A stretch of 64,000 nucleotides of DNA from Paenibacillus_D tarimensis_A (GCA_041281825.1 CP166298.1:5208001-5272000); one strand, 5' to 3'. Positions 53,926 through 63,026 are shown, numbered from the stretch's first letter. Notes: a model not told the origin generated them from the letters alone. Numbers and translations: made by a program.

Positions 53926-54024
53926 TTTGGGGAGATATTGCAAACGCTTTGTTCAATTGGACTGCCAGTACATAACATTGGCGGCAATACGTCCGTAGCG
54001 GTCCGGCGTTCGTTATGCATCGAA

Positions 54025-54052
54025 CACCGCGCGTTAAGAACAACGCGCGGTG
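54025..54052. terminator. GC-rich hairpin downstream of doxX
   Basis: Perfect 11 bp stem CACCGCGCGTT/AACGCGCGGTG with loop AAGAAC. There is no clear T-tract, so terminator function is uncertain. Confidence 0.5.
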
Positions 54053-54111
54053 CTTCGAATCTATAATAAACAAGTGATTTTCCGAAGACAAGCCAATATT
54101 AATGAATGAAG

Positions 54112-54331
54112 GATTCTAACGCTGATGAGCAAAGTCATTGTAGCAGAATCCGTCTATTTCGATAACTGAAATGTTAAATTAGCTTTGTGACAAGCGCTAG
54201 AATCCCAAAATAGACATTTTGAACTCTTTAAGCTCTGTGGCAAGCGTCCGATGAGCTTTGTGTGGGGCCAAGGGGGGTGTTCGATTCGAGGATTCCTTAC
54301 TCCGCTTGCTTCGCGCAATCCTCTAGTTCAA
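54112..54331. repeat. About 220 bp dispersed repeat, copy 1
   Basis: Starts TTCTAACGCTGATGAGCAA and ends CGCAATCCTCTAGTTC, with about 85-90 percent similarity by eye to 61145-61371. It contains AGCTTTGTGACAAGCG, CCCAAAATAGACATTTTGA and TGGGGCCAAGGGGG. No coding frame is shared. The remainder of 53926-54363 has only the hairpin above. Confidence 0.75.
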
Positions 54332-54363
54332 GAAGCTCCATTTTGACCTCCAGAGCTAAGGAT

Positions 54364-54786
54364 TTATCGTCTAAATAATCTATATAGTATGCCAACACCA
54401 TAACCAGATACAATACCGATGTAAATTATGCCAATACTATAAACCGTCAGCATCATGTCAGGCTGGTTTCCAATAAAATATTTGAGACCGTAAAGCGGTC
54501 CGGCAAAAATCAATGCACTTGGAATAAAGATAATATCAATTTCTGCGTAGTATCCAAGAAATAACAACAAGATTACAACCAGCCAGTAAGCAGTCGCCGC
54601 TATTAAGAAATCTTTCCTCTCTTTATACCCGGCAATGAAACCGCTAATTAGCCAGAGTAAAACGAATATTGACGAGCATATCACTTGGACAGCGCTAGGT
54701 GAATTTCCTTTTAAATAAGCATTGAAATTTATAATACTAAAAGGTATGGAGAAAGTAACCGCGACTATCCAAACTTTCGGTAGCAT
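54364..54786 (-). CDS. Hypothetical four-helix membrane protein
   Basis: 140 residues. Hydrophobic segments at about 5-22, 33-54, 63-82 and 86-105 plus a C-terminal IIYIGIVSGYGVGILYRLF. No catalytic motif and no family recognised. The start is ATG 54786. It stands alone, between the 220 bp repeat and the divergent ThuA-like gene. Confidence 0.65.
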   Translation of the reverse strand: MLPKVWIVAVTFSIPFSIINFNAYLKGNSPSAVQVICSSIFVLLWLISGFIAGYKERKDFLIAATAYWLVVILLLFLGYYAEIDIIFIPSALIFAGPLYGLKYFIGNQPDMMLTVYSIGIIYIGIVSGYGVGILYRLFRR

Positions 54787-54876
54787 AATCTACACCTCTA
54801 CCTCATTATCTACACCTATTCCTCGAGATTTGATAAAATTAACTAATCGAGTATCTATTGAGGAGTTGATGGCCGT

Positions 54877-55542
54877 ATGAAACTAAATCAAATACTGATC
54901 ATTGGTGATAACCCGGGAGAATGGCATCCTCTCGAGCCGGTGAAGCATGAATTGGAGGAGATCCTGGAAGCGAATTTTCAATTGACCTTCACCCAAGATT
55001 ACAATGACTTATCTGTGCTTGACCCCGGCAGTTATGCAGCCATCATCTCCTATGCGGATATCTGGTCACGGGAGCTTACATCCGAGCAAAAAGCCGGTCT
55101 CCTGCGGTTCGTTGCGAGCGGCGGCGGATTGCTCGTCATTCACAACGGCATTTCATTGGCCGGCAGCTACGAGCTGCTGCAAGTTGTCGGTGCCAAGTTT
55201 GTCAGCCATCCGCCTTATCAGCCGCTCAGCTATTACAAAGCATTGGATGGGCATCCGCTGGTTCAAGGCGTTGAAGATTTTACTGTCGATGAGGAACCGT
55301 ACCAGTTCGAGTTCGATCCTTTCACACCTCGCACCGTATTTCTGGAGTTCGAATTTGAAGGGACAAGATACCCGGCATCGTGGGAGCATCAATATGGGTT
55401 AGGAAAGGTGGTTTATTTGCAACCGGGCCACTGTGCTGAATCTTTCAAACCGAAATCTTTTCGGCGGCTTATCTTAAATTGTGCCCGGTGGACTGCCGGA
55501 TTGGAAGAGCATATCGATATGGGAAAAAAAGACTCCGTTTGA
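54877..55542 (+). CDS. ThuA-like domain protein
   Basis: 221 residues of the ThuA/class I glutamine amidotransferase-like fold (SYADIWSRELTSEQKAGLLR and FVASGGGLLVIHNGISLAGS, then GKVVYLQPGH near the end). ThuA proteins occur in trehalose and other carbohydrate operons, but their reaction is not settled. The start ATG 54877 has GAGGAG 13 bases upstream, so initiation may be modest. The stop lies in a terminator hairpin. Confidence 0.82.
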   Translation: MKLNQILIIGDNPGEWHPLEPVKHELEEILEANFQLTFTQDYNDLSVLDPGSYAAIISYADIWSRELTSEQKAGLLRFVASGGGLLVIHNGISLAGSYELLQVVGAKFVSHPPYQPLSYYKALDGHPLVQGVEDFTVDEEPYQFEFDPFTPRTVFLEFEFEGTRYPASWEHQYGLGKVVYLQPGHCAESFKPKSFRRLILNCARWTAGLEEHIDMGKKDSV

Positions 55543-55552
55543 GGGTCTTTTT
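55524..55552 (+). terminator. Terminator overlapping ThuA-like gene end
   Basis: AAAAAAAGACTC then a loop containing the stop codon, then GGGTCTTTTT. A short A/T-rich hairpin usable in both directions, also at the end of the convergent acetyltransferase gene. Confidence 0.65.
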
Positions 55553-55985
55553 ACAAGCTCATGATCTTTGTACATAAAAACCGCTCAACTCCCGGATATT
55601 TCTCTCCCAAGCTTCTTACTGAGAACCCGCATGCTCTATAAAAGTGAACAGCATCTTTATCCGTTTCGGCTTCGATTGTACGAATGTCATGTAACGATAT
55701 AATCTCATCAATTAACTTTCTTCCAATCCCTTTTTCTCTATATTTATGATCCACAGCAACATGCAGAATTACTGCGAATTTCTCTTCCGGAATTAACCTC
55801 AAGCCAATTATCGCTGCCGCTTCACTTTCCATTTCTTCATAGTAAGCATACACCGAACGTAACGGGTCTTCTTTATAAGCCTTCACGGTCCTGCTCATCT
55901 TCTCTGAATCCGGGTTATAAATGCATTGTGCCATTACTGAAGTAACATCCGCTGAAAACTCTTCGACTTGTTTTAAATAAACCAT
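55551..55985 (-). CDS. GNAT family N-acetyltransferase
   Basis: 144 residues. Acetyl-CoA motif AVDHKYREKGIGRKLIDE (about 76-93) and a C-terminal AVHFYRACGFSVRSLG. ATG 55985 with GGGGAG upstream is chosen; the longer open frame overlaps the preceding gene. Last gene of a four-gene cluster (VOC, phosphotransferase, GNAT, GNAT). Confidence 0.83.
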   Translation of the reverse strand: MVYLKQVEEFSADVTSVMAQCIYNPDSEKMSRTVKAYKEDPLRSVYAYYEEMESEAAAIIGLRLIPEEKFAVILHVAVDHKYREKGIGRKLIDEIISLHDIRTIEAETDKDAVHFYRACGFSVRSLGEKYPGVERFLCTKIMSL

Positions 55986-56004
55986 CGTTCCAACTCCCCT
56001 TACT

Positions 56005-56436
56005 TCAGTCATCAGATAGTTTCTTTTTAAAATATACAGCGGATTCTTCATAGCCAATCGCATTATAAAAATCGCCGGCTCTTCTCGTCGCAAGTGCAAC
56101 CATTTTGGATCCCCGCTCAATTGCTTTTCTTTCACATAACTCCATCAATTGCTTCCCAATTTTCATTCCTCTATACTCGTCCAGAACAAATAATTCTTCC
56201 ACCCAGCTTACTTCTCCATTGGCATAAAAGGTGGAATGATGAAAAACTAACACATACCCAATGATATTCGAATCCTTCTCCGCAATAAGTATATCGGCAT
56301 TAGGGTTACTCAAAATATCATGATAGATCCTCGAAAAATCCCCTTTGTTCAGCTTATAACTCGTCGCAAGACTCGCCGCCAGCTTAAACACTTCATCTTC
56401 ATCGTCAAGTGATGGTTTTCTGTACGTGAAACTCAT
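56005..56436 (-). CDS. GNAT family N-acetyltransferase
   Basis: 143 residues. ELFVLDEYRGMKIGKQLMEL (about 72-91) is the acetyl-CoA binding motif, and MVALATRRAGDFYNAIGYEE the C-terminal part. ATG 56436 follows AAAGGA by 9 bases. Twenty bases separate it from the next GNAT gene, implying co-transcription. The substrate is unknown. Confidence 0.86.
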   Translation of the reverse strand: MSFTYRKPSLDDEDEVFKLAASLATSYKLNKGDFSRIYHDILSNPNADILIAEKDSNIIGYVLVFHHSTFYANGEVSWVEELFVLDEYRGMKIGKQLMELCERKAIERGSKMVALATRRAGDFYNAIGYEESAVYFKKKLSDD

Positions 56437-56477
56437 TGCAAACAATCCTTTCCATTCAAGCGCTTGTTGCGGTTACA

Positions 56478-57482
56478 TCATTTTCGAGCATTTGCAGCGG
56501 AAACGACGCGAATCAATCTCTCACTGTCCCGTTCAAGCCATATTGTTCGTCTGTAAAGCTGATCGAGAATGAACAAGAATGGCGATTGAATATCTTTGCC
56601 TTCTGCATGTTGACCAATGTAGATCGTTAACAGTGAAACATAATACATCCTCATAAGTAGCGGAAGCTTTTCGATTTCATCTTCATTTAAAGTCATATAT
56701 CGAAAATACTGATCTACAAAAGATTGCACATGTTCCAAGGAATCATCGCCGAATTGAAGCAAATGATTCAAACAAACAGCCAGCTCCAACGCTCGCAAAT
56801 CCCAACTGGCAAAATCGAAGTCAAGCACACCGTTCATTTGGTCGTTACTTCCAATAAGAAGGTTAAAGATTAATAGATCATGGTGAACAATCTGCTGCGG
56901 AAGTGCGTCCAGCTCCCCCTTGCAGTTTTCAATTTCCTCTAATAGCTCTCGAACGATCTTTATTCCCTCGGGTTCTAACGCGAACGATGGACTATCAATA
57001 AATTTTAAAACGGCTTGCCTTCCGCTTAGCTGATGAAGGGAATCCAGATGATGGAACACCAACCCCTGAGCCTCCCCTTCTTGCGGCTTGAATAAGCTTA
57101 GGGCCGCACTTAATTGTCCGGCTGTTCTGCCCATTTCCTCCACATGTCCGATTCTTGTTGGATCAGGCATCTCGCCTTCGATGTAATGGACAACAGCTCC
57201 CAGTTTGCCGGAGATCTCAACAAAGTTACGGCCGTCTTTCGCAGGAATAAATTCAGGCACCTCGAACGATAGTCCGCATTGCTGCAAATATGATATCAGC
57301 TCGATCTCAAACTTCAGCTGGGCAACGTCTTTGGTTTGCGGATTATAAACCCGGGCTACAAATCTATGGTCGTTTATACGGATGATTTTCGTCAGATTCG
57401 TCAATCCGAACGGGACAGGTTCTACTACATATTGTTTTTCATCGAAATAATACGACAACAATTCACGGATCATTCGTTCCAT
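56478..57482 (-). CDS. Phosphotransferase (APH/homoserine kinase II-like)
   Basis: 334 residues, kinase-like fold. The catalytic loop IVHHDLLIFNLLIG (about 201-214) retains Asp and Asn, and VLDFDFASWDLRALEL is the metal-binding segment. An N-lobe with PFGLTNLTKIIRI is present. It phosphorylates a small molecule. It begins 8 bases after the VOC gene, so the two are probably one transcript, and detoxification is a reasonable guess. Confidence 0.84.
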   Translation of the reverse strand: MERMIRELLSYYFDEKQYVVEPVPFGLTNLTKIIRINDHRFVARVYNPQTKDVAQLKFEIELISYLQQCGLSFEVPEFIPAKDGRNFVEISGKLGAVVHYIEGEMPDPTRIGHVEEMGRTAGQLSAALSLFKPQEGEAQGLVFHHLDSLHQLSGRQAVLKFIDSPSFALEPEGIKIVRELLEEIENCKGELDALPQQIVHHDLLIFNLLIGSNDQMNGVLDFDFASWDLRALELAVCLNHLLQFGDDSLEHVQSFVDQYFRYMTLNEDEIEKLPLLMRMYYVSLLTIYIGQHAEGKDIQSPFLFILDQLYRRTIWLERDSERLIRVVSAANARK

Positions 57483-57490
57483 GCGCGCTC

Positions 57491-57895
57491 CTAATTTACC
57501 GATGCTATAGGCATCATTTCAATCAGATTGATCATATGCCCGTCGGGATCGAACACGTCAAACATAACATGATGATTCCAAGGAGAATCCCAGGTTTCCA
57601 GATCGGTTACCCGGCACCCTTTTTCCTTTAAAGTTTTATATAATTCCGGCACATTGCTGCACTTGAGGTTGAACAGAGGAGGTTCGATTGCCTGGAACGG
57701 CTCCTTCATTTCCGCTAAGGTGAGCAATGCGGCATTCTCGGGATGCGGGTTGCAGAACAGCGTAGCACCTCTTTTTCCGTCTCCCCAATCCTCTATCCCC
57801 CGGCAGACAAGTCCGAGATTTTCAGTATAAAATGTAATCGACCGCTCTATATTGCCGCAGGGTATGAATACTCCGCCAATCTGTTGAACAGGCAT
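57491..57895 (-). CDS. VOC/glyoxalase-like metalloprotein
   Basis: 134 residues, one vicinal-oxygen-chelate unit of two beta-alpha-beta-beta-beta modules (GGVFIPCGNIERSITFYTEN at the start, WNHHVMFDVFDPDGHMINLI at the end, with His and Glu metal ligands plausible). Such proteins include glyoxalases and antibiotic-binding or -modifying proteins. First gene of the cluster running toward the two GNAT genes. Confidence 0.85.
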   Translation of the reverse strand: MPVQQIGGVFIPCGNIERSITFYTENLGLVCRGIEDWGDGKRGATLFCNPHPENAALLTLAEMKEPFQAIEPPLFNLKCSNVPELYKTLKEKGCRVTDLETWDSPWNHHVMFDVFDPDGHMINLIEMMPIASVN

Positions 57896-57963
57896 TGTGT
57901 TAGCCTCCTTGCTTGATATCTTTGTTAATTCTATAATGGAAGGTCAGTTCCCTTTATTTTGAA

Positions 57964-57993
57964 GCAAAAGGCTGCACTAGAGCAGCCTTTTGC
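57964..57993 (-). terminator. Intrinsic terminator
   Basis: Perfect stem GCAAAAGGCTGC/GCAGCCTTTTGC with a six-base loop between the VOC gene and the hydrolase remnant. A/T tracts on both sides allow either direction. Confidence 0.75.
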
Positions 57994-58080
57994 TTTCTTT
58001 TAATTCCTCGTCTTCACTTTTGGTTAGACCATACAGGCACTCGTCGAAATGTTGACCTTGCGTGAATACATGTATAATAG

Positions 58081-58620
58081 TCAACTGATTTTACGAGCGA
58101 CGATCTGATTTCCGTTCACATCATAATGACTGAATCGGACGCTGCCATCAGGCTCAACCTTGAAAACTAGCCGTTCATCGATGTTCTTGGCAATCCATGT
58201 GGTAGAATCGGTTTCTTTAGAAACCGGAATGATTTCATACTTAAACCAAGCGCCATGATATTGCTTAGGCATAAACAAATACAGTTTGCCGTCTTCATAA
58301 GTTATGATGATGGTTCGGTCCGTATAAATACCATACCGTTGAAATAGTTGATGAAATCGTCCAATAGCAATGTCAGAAACCTCAAGCTTGGATAATTGAT
58401 CTAAGGCCTCTTTCATACTAAACGAGAATTCTTCGAAAGAGGCTTGATCATAACGCTTCCCATATTCATAGACCCCTGCGTACCGCCGCATCTCGTTGTG
58501 ATCAATCTGTATACGTTCTACTGGTTGAGGTATCTGCACGTCCTCTCCAAATGCAATTCGGGCTAACTCTTGACCAATAGTTTCAACAGGCGTCAGATTG
58601 ATGTTACTTAATACAATCCG
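58081..58620 (-). pseudogene. Serine hydrolase (class C beta-lactamase-like), C-terminal remnant
   Basis: About 179 codons lacking a start. The frame opens RIVLSNINLTPVETIGQELA, the normal continuation after the lost catalytic domain of a beta-lactamase/PBP-like hydrolase, and continues into a DUF3471-like tail (MRRYAGVYEYG). The SxxK and YxN motifs are absent. It starts inside the end of the next frame, marking a deletion junction. A 152-codon GTG-started subframe exists but is unlikely to be functional. Confidence 0.65.
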
Positions 58621-58887
58621 CTATTATTAGTAACCCAGGCTACATAAATTCTATGGGCTCCATCGTTGTATAGCTCTTTTCCAATATTGCTTTCCAAATT
58701 GGACAGATCAATGGAAATTTTATATTCCCCCTCTAAGATATGACCTTGTGTATCCGTAAAATCTTTCGTATTATACGCAACATGTGCCAATCCTTTAGTC
58801 CATAAGCCAATTACACCGGATTGCCAAATCATCAAAAATACAACAGCAAACCGATATTGCGGCAAAAAGTCCTTTTTTAGTCTTCAT
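58608..58887 (-). pseudogene. Small exported protein fragment, frameshifted and truncated
   Basis: ATG 58887 starts MKTKK, then a shift in an A6GG run joins the main frame (QYRFAVVFLMIWQSGVIGLW, one hydrophobic segment), followed by a soluble part with GEYKISIDLSNLESNIGKEL. The 3' end is cut at the junction with the hydrolase remnant. Alternatively translation starts at TTG 58865. Family unknown. Confidence 0.4.
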
Positions 58888-58926
58888 TTCATTATGTTTC
58901 TCCCCTCAAGATCGGTTCTAGTCGAG

Positions 58927-59364
58927 CTAAATCACCCGTTTGCCTGCTGAAGCTTGATAACGTTCAAGATAATAATCCAGCAAAGCATACAATACGCCAA
59001 CCGCTCCGAAGATCAGAATGGAGCTGCTGATATTTAATTGGTACCGGCTGACAAAATCATCGCTGTAAAACGTATGGAAGACCCATATCCCACCCATTCC
59101 GCCGAGGAGGCAATAAATCAGTAACCGGCCGACGAATGGTGATATAATTCTACGGATAACCATGGATACCGGCAACAATATCACCGGGTAAAAGACACAA
59201 GCGATAAGGAACGCAATCACGACAAATGCGAAACCCAGATTACGAAGGCCATAATATTCGGTCGTAAAGATTTTATATCCTTCCAGAAATTCCAACCCCA
59301 GCACCGCAGCAGTGAATAAAATAATAAAAGCAGCCCATAGAATCATGTACCTGACGATGTTCAA
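58927..59364 (-). CDS. Hypothetical membrane protein
   Basis: About 145 residues with four membrane segments (near 5-25, 44-64, 68-90 and 112-130 of the chosen frame) and a basic C-terminus (LERYQASAGKRVI). TTG 59364 is preceded by AAAGGTGG at good distance, so I prefer it to ATG 59409. No family recognised. Confidence 0.6.
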   Translation of the reverse strand: MNIVRYMILWAAFIILFTAAVLGLEFLEGYKIFTTEYYGLRNLGFAFVVIAFLIACVFYPVILLPVSMVIRRIISPFVGRLLIYCLLGGMGGIWVFHTFYSDDFVSRYQLNISSSILIFGAVGVLYALLDYYLERYQASAGKRVI

Positions 59365-59635
59365 GTTAAAACCACCTTTAATTAATTTGATACGTACTAG
59401 ACGGTTCATCTACACAACAGGTTTCAACTTTTTTAATAATGCATGATCACCACACGCTATATTAGAGGCATAAAATAGCCGCAGATGAACAGATGTCCAT
59501 CTACGGCAATTCGGCAGACATGGAAGCGAAAACCAAGACAACATTTTTCATCGTGATATCCTGCATTTGTCTATAGTATAACGCTGGTATTCTAAGGGAG
59601 CACGGTAACGTTTTATTATAACAATTTATGGCCGC

Positions 59636-60469
59636 CTAAATAGCAACTTCCATCTTGATTGATGAATGATATTGATAATTGATTAATTTGAAATCATCGA
59701 TGGTGAAATCATCGAAATTGGTGATTTCCGGGTTGACCCACAGTTCCGGAGCCGGGTATGATTCCCGTGCGATCTGTTCCTTCAACGGTTCAATATGTCT
59801 CTCGTAAATATGTGCGTCATTGATGTTAAATGTTAATGTCCCTAATTGATATCCCGTCACCTGCGAAATCATGCGTTGTAAAACATAATATTGAAAAACG
59901 TTTAGCGGATGCCCTAATCCGATATCATTGGACCTCGCACTGACGATTAAATGAAGCTGTCCTTGTTTTACGATCCATTGATTATTCCAGACACACGGAT
60001 ATAACTCCATTTGATCAAGATCGTCAACATCCCATAGAGAAATCACATGCCTTCTGGAAGCAGAATTGTTGATCAGTTGATCAATTAAGTTATGAACTTG
60101 ATTTGTAATCTTTCCATTGATCATGATCGGTTTGCCTAACTGGTAGCCGTATGCTTTGCCAATGTTATTGTTTTTGTTTGTCCATTCTTTCCATAGGGTC
60201 ACCTTATTTTCATCAAGGTAAGTACAATCACTCGTTCGCTTCACATAAAACCAGAGCAATTCATGGATCGCAAACTTCCACGGAATCCTTTTGGTCGTTA
60301 GGATCGGAACTTCTGTGTTATCATACGAAATCTGCTTGCAGATTACACTTTTCGTATAGGCCGGTGTGCCGTCACCCCAAACGGTTCTAACTGCTTGCTC
60401 TTTGTCCCATACACCGTGCTCCAGAATATCTACGACCAGTTCTTTATACGTGTTATCGGCTGCCGACAT
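59636..60469 (-). CDS. thyA: Thymidylate synthase, Bacillus ThyA/phage phi3T type
   Basis: Methylates dUMP to dTMP with methylenetetrahydrofolate. 277 residues. It aligns with the Bacillus subtilis ThyA/ThyP3 form: VPILTTKRIPWKFAIHELLW (N-terminal), the catalytic Cys in ELYPCVWNNQW (about 160-170), ARSNDIGLGHPLNVFQYYVL (phosphate and folate site) and DDFTIDDFKLINYQ near the end. The His usually after the Cys in ThyB-type enzymes is replaced, as in this subfamily. It overlaps the upstream phosphatase gene by 17 bases. Confidence 0.93.
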   Translation of the reverse strand: MSAADNTYKELVVDILEHGVWDKEQAVRTVWGDGTPAYTKSVICKQISYDNTEVPILTTKRIPWKFAIHELLWFYVKRTSDCTYLDENKVTLWKEWTNKNNNIGKAYGYQLGKPIMINGKITNQVHNLIDQLINNSASRRHVISLWDVDDLDQMELYPCVWNNQWIVKQGQLHLIVSARSNDIGLGHPLNVFQYYVLQRMISQVTGYQLGTLTFNINDAHIYERHIEPLKEQIARESYPAPELWVNPEITNFDDFTIDDFKLINYQYHSSIKMEVAI

Positions 60470-61010
60470 TGTTTTCTCTCCTCTGATTGAACGAATACAC
60501 TTGATATTCCCCGTTACCGGAAGAGAACCTTAATATATTTCCATCGCCAGGTATACCTTCAAAATAAGCGCCGACACACCCGGTCGTGCACCTGTGTCCG
60601 GATAACAGAATGTTCGCTTCTCCAGTGCCATGTACATGTTCAAGTTCTTGCATAAAAGAAAACACTCTTTTAATGAAGCCGTCAATTTCCTCAACGCCAT
60701 TGTAAACAGAAGAATCAGGTACTGCGCCGGCCATTTTTACTTGCTCCCTTATTAATCCGTCCGCCTCCCCCAGATCAAAAACATCGAGTCTCGAATCGAT
60801 GGTTGCTTTCATTCCGGTTGCAATCTCTGCCGTTTGAACAGCTCTTTCTTGTGGAGAGGAGAATACATAGTCAAACTTTATATTTCCAAGCTTCTTTCTC
60901 AGAGATTCCGCTTGCTCTAAACCATGCTGATTTAACGGCCGTCCGTGTCTTCCCTGAAGCCTGCCTTCTTTGTTCCAATCGGTTTGACCGTGCCTTACCA
61001 CATAGATCAT
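60453..61010 (-). CDS. Histidine phosphatase family protein
   Basis: 185 residues. The RHG signature VVRHGQTDWNKEGRLQGRHG is at 4-23 and the second His in LLSGHRCTTG (about 142), typical of phosphoglycerate mutase-like phosphatases. It hydrolyses an unknown phosphomonoester. It overlaps thyA by 17 bases in another frame, so thyA translation may be coupled; a nucleotide-related role is possible but unproven. Confidence 0.88.
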   Translation of the reverse strand: MIYVVRHGQTDWNKEGRLQGRHGRPLNQHGLEQAESLRKKLGNIKFDYVFSSPQERAVQTAEIATGMKATIDSRLDVFDLGEADGLIREQVKMAGAVPDSSVYNGVEEIDGFIKRVFSFMQELEHVHGTGEANILLSGHRCTTGCVGAYFEGIPGDGNILRFSSGNGEYQVYSFNQRRENNVGSR

Positions 61011-61144
61011 GCCGCACCTTCCATTCGTGTGATACGTATTAGGGGTAAGCGGGGAGACTTTGAGCCCCTCTCACTATGTACTTTATTTTTTCATTAATTA
61101 TGGATCGATCTATAGAAGTTGAACAAGTGATTTGCCTTAATATA

Positions 61145-61371
61145 TGATTTCTAACGCTGATGAGCAACGTTATTGTAGCAGAATCCGTCGATTTAAATAA
61201 CTGAAATGTTAAATAAGCTTTGTGACAAGCGTAAGCATCCCAAAATAGACATTTTGAGCTCTTTAAGCTCTGCAGCAAGCGTTAGAACAGCCGATGAGCT
61301 TTGTATGGGGCCAAGGGGGATGTCCGAATCGAGACTTACCCCACTTGCTTCGCGCAATTCTCTAGTTCAAC
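61145..61371. repeat. About 220 bp dispersed repeat, copy 2
   Basis: Similar to 54112-54331 over its whole length, with small insertions such as AAGCGTTAGAACAG. It fills most of the gap 61011-61383, which has no gene. Confidence 0.75.
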
Positions 61372-61383
61372 TTAAATAGTAAT

Positions 61384-62346
61384 TCAACCAAAAATACTTC
61401 TAAGATTATACCAATGATCTGCTACCCATATCGATTCATCAACAAACCTTTGAACCGCATGTCCGCTTCTTTCAGCATCCACTCCGACCCACTCCGCCTC
61501 TTTCCACCAAGTTAATTTAATAGATCGAATAATTTGTTCCTCGGTCAACGGTAAACTTTCGGTATATCCTTTGATGAATGCATCTGCCGCTTCAATATTT
61601 AGTACATCGTTCCATAACGTGCAAGACAAAATTGGCCTCGAAATATCAAATTCGGGGTATATGTAGCTTAATCGGTCAAAATCTAATATAGCCGAAAGGC
61701 TATTTTCGTTAAATAAGAGGTTGTCCACCCAAAGGTCCCAATGCACCCAGCCTTTTTCACATGGAGAGAATATCGAAAGGTCAATCGTATCAATAATTCT
61801 CTTCTGTTTTTCTAATGCATTAATATAATATATAGCGTTTGACGCGGTCGCTTGATGCCAACGTCTGGTCCAACACGTTATCATTCTTTCTTTCGAAGGG
61901 ATTTCCCAATGAAGCGGCTTGGAACAAGTATGACTTTTATTAAGAAGGACATGCATTCTTCCTGTTGCCTGCCCCAAACCATACATTTGGTCCGAATTAA
62001 CCTTGCCGGCGCTAATCATCCGACCCTCACAGAAATCAGTCAGCATAAACCTCTCGCCCGAAGGTGTCTGATGAATATACTCACCGTTCCGGTCATAAAT
62101 ATGTGGACAGGGGACGCCTTTCTTATAAAGCAGCGATTGTAAACGAAGTGCACTTTTTACGTTATTAAGATCGCTGTAACGCTGCCAATTGTATTGCTTA
62201 ACAAACAAAGGTCCTCTATCCGTCTCTAGTTTCCACTTTAAATTCTTATACCCCCGATTGATCTCTTCGAAGGCAAATGTCTTAATTCCCCAGCTTTTAT
62301 CGAGTGCCTCTATGATCTCGTCTCTTATTTGTTCGGCACCGCCCAT
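61384..62346 (-). CDS. Phosphotransferase, CotS/APH-like
   Basis: 320 residues with a kinase-like fold. N-lobe motif FEEINRGYKNLKWKLET, catalytic loop KGWVHWDLWVDNLLF (about 198-212) and AILDFDRLSY (about 218). The arrangement and length are those of CotS-type spore-associated kinases and APH enzymes. The substrate is unknown, and the spore link is only by family resemblance. Confidence 0.82.
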   Translation of the reverse strand: MGGAEQIRDEIIEALDKSWGIKTFAFEEINRGYKNLKWKLETDRGPLFVKQYNWQRYSDLNNVKSALRLQSLLYKKGVPCPHIYDRNGEYIHQTPSGERFMLTDFCEGRMISAGKVNSDQMYGLGQATGRMHVLLNKSHTCSKPLHWEIPSKERMITCWTRRWHQATASNAIYYINALEKQKRIIDTIDLSIFSPCEKGWVHWDLWVDNLLFNENSLSAILDFDRLSYIYPEFDISRPILSCTLWNDVLNIEAADAFIKGYTESLPLTEEQIIRSIKLTWWKEAEWVGVDAERSGHAVQRFVDESIWVADHWYNLRSIFG

Positions 62347-62466
62347 TGAACACCTCCAAAATATAGAAAACCTGGTGGTCGCTTTATTTTTATGATATAG
62401 AATACGCGTTCGTCTGTAAACAAAATATTGACCTTTTTATCCCAATTCCAAAAAAGGAGGAAAGCC

Positions 62467-62547
62467 ATGATAAGCCACGGCAATTCCTCCCCTCAATACC
62501 GCAGTATTAATATTAAGGAAAATGTGACGCGGATGCTCCGCTCATAA
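62467..62547 (+). CDS. 26-residue ORF with ideal ribosome site
   Basis: AAAAAAGGAGG precedes ATG by 6 bases. The product begins MISHGNSSPQYRSINIKENV and ends TRMLRS. It may be a true small protein or the 5' stub of a deleted gene. It is the only coding candidate in the 1.17 kb between 62347 and 63518. Confidence 0.3.
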   Translation: MISHGNSSPQYRSINIKENVTRMLRS

Positions 62548-62612
62548 AAACACCGGGATATCCCGATGCTCATGACCTGCTTCCAATCACGATAGCCGTG
62601 TTCTCAAGAGGA

Positions 62613-62812
62613 AATTCTAACGGACACAGCGGCCGCTACCCGGAGCCATTTGGGGCCGTTTGAAATGTCTAACGGACATAGCTGCAGCTATTTGATGAAA
62701 ACAGCCACGTTTGGCGGTGCTTTGGAGTAAATAAGCGCTGTGATGTCCGTTAGAATTGAAAAATGGTTGGTTTGAGCAAATAAGCATCCGTGGTGTCCGT
62801 TAGAATATTAAA
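62613..62812. repeat. Tandem TCTAACGGACA repeats
   Basis: ATTCTAACGGACAC at 62613, TCTAACGGACATAG at 62668, and the inverted form ATGTCCGTTAGAAT at 62743 and GTGTCCGTTAGAAT at 62794. The units are about 50-75 bp, and the inverted pair could fold into a long hairpin. Confidence 0.6.
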
Positions 62813-62898
62813 ACCCACCGTGATAGACTGCGCAGTCAACGATAGGTTTCGAATATATAATGTCGTTCGGGTTGCTGTGTCCTGGACAGGACGAGGGA

Positions 62899-62965
62899 TC
62901 TCTGGTTTTAGTTTCCATGTGCCAGGTCTAAACCCACCGCCTTTAGGTGGTTAGCTTCCAGCACG
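62899..62965 (+). repeat. IS200/IS605-end-like hairpin
   Basis: TTTAGTTTCCATGTGCC (shared with 1758-1774), then CCACCGCCTTTAGGTGG, a stem-loop of the kind at right ends of IS605 elements or TnpB guide RNAs. No transposase lies nearby. Confidence 0.35.
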
Positions 62966-63026
62966 TTGATGAAAGAGTAGGAGGTTAACATCAAAAAAAA
63001 CACTAGTCACTTATAATGTTGATTCC

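Noticed and set aside
61039..61278. 79-codon minus-strand ORF
   Set aside because: It lies in the 220 bp dispersed repeat and has no counterpart frame in the other copy.
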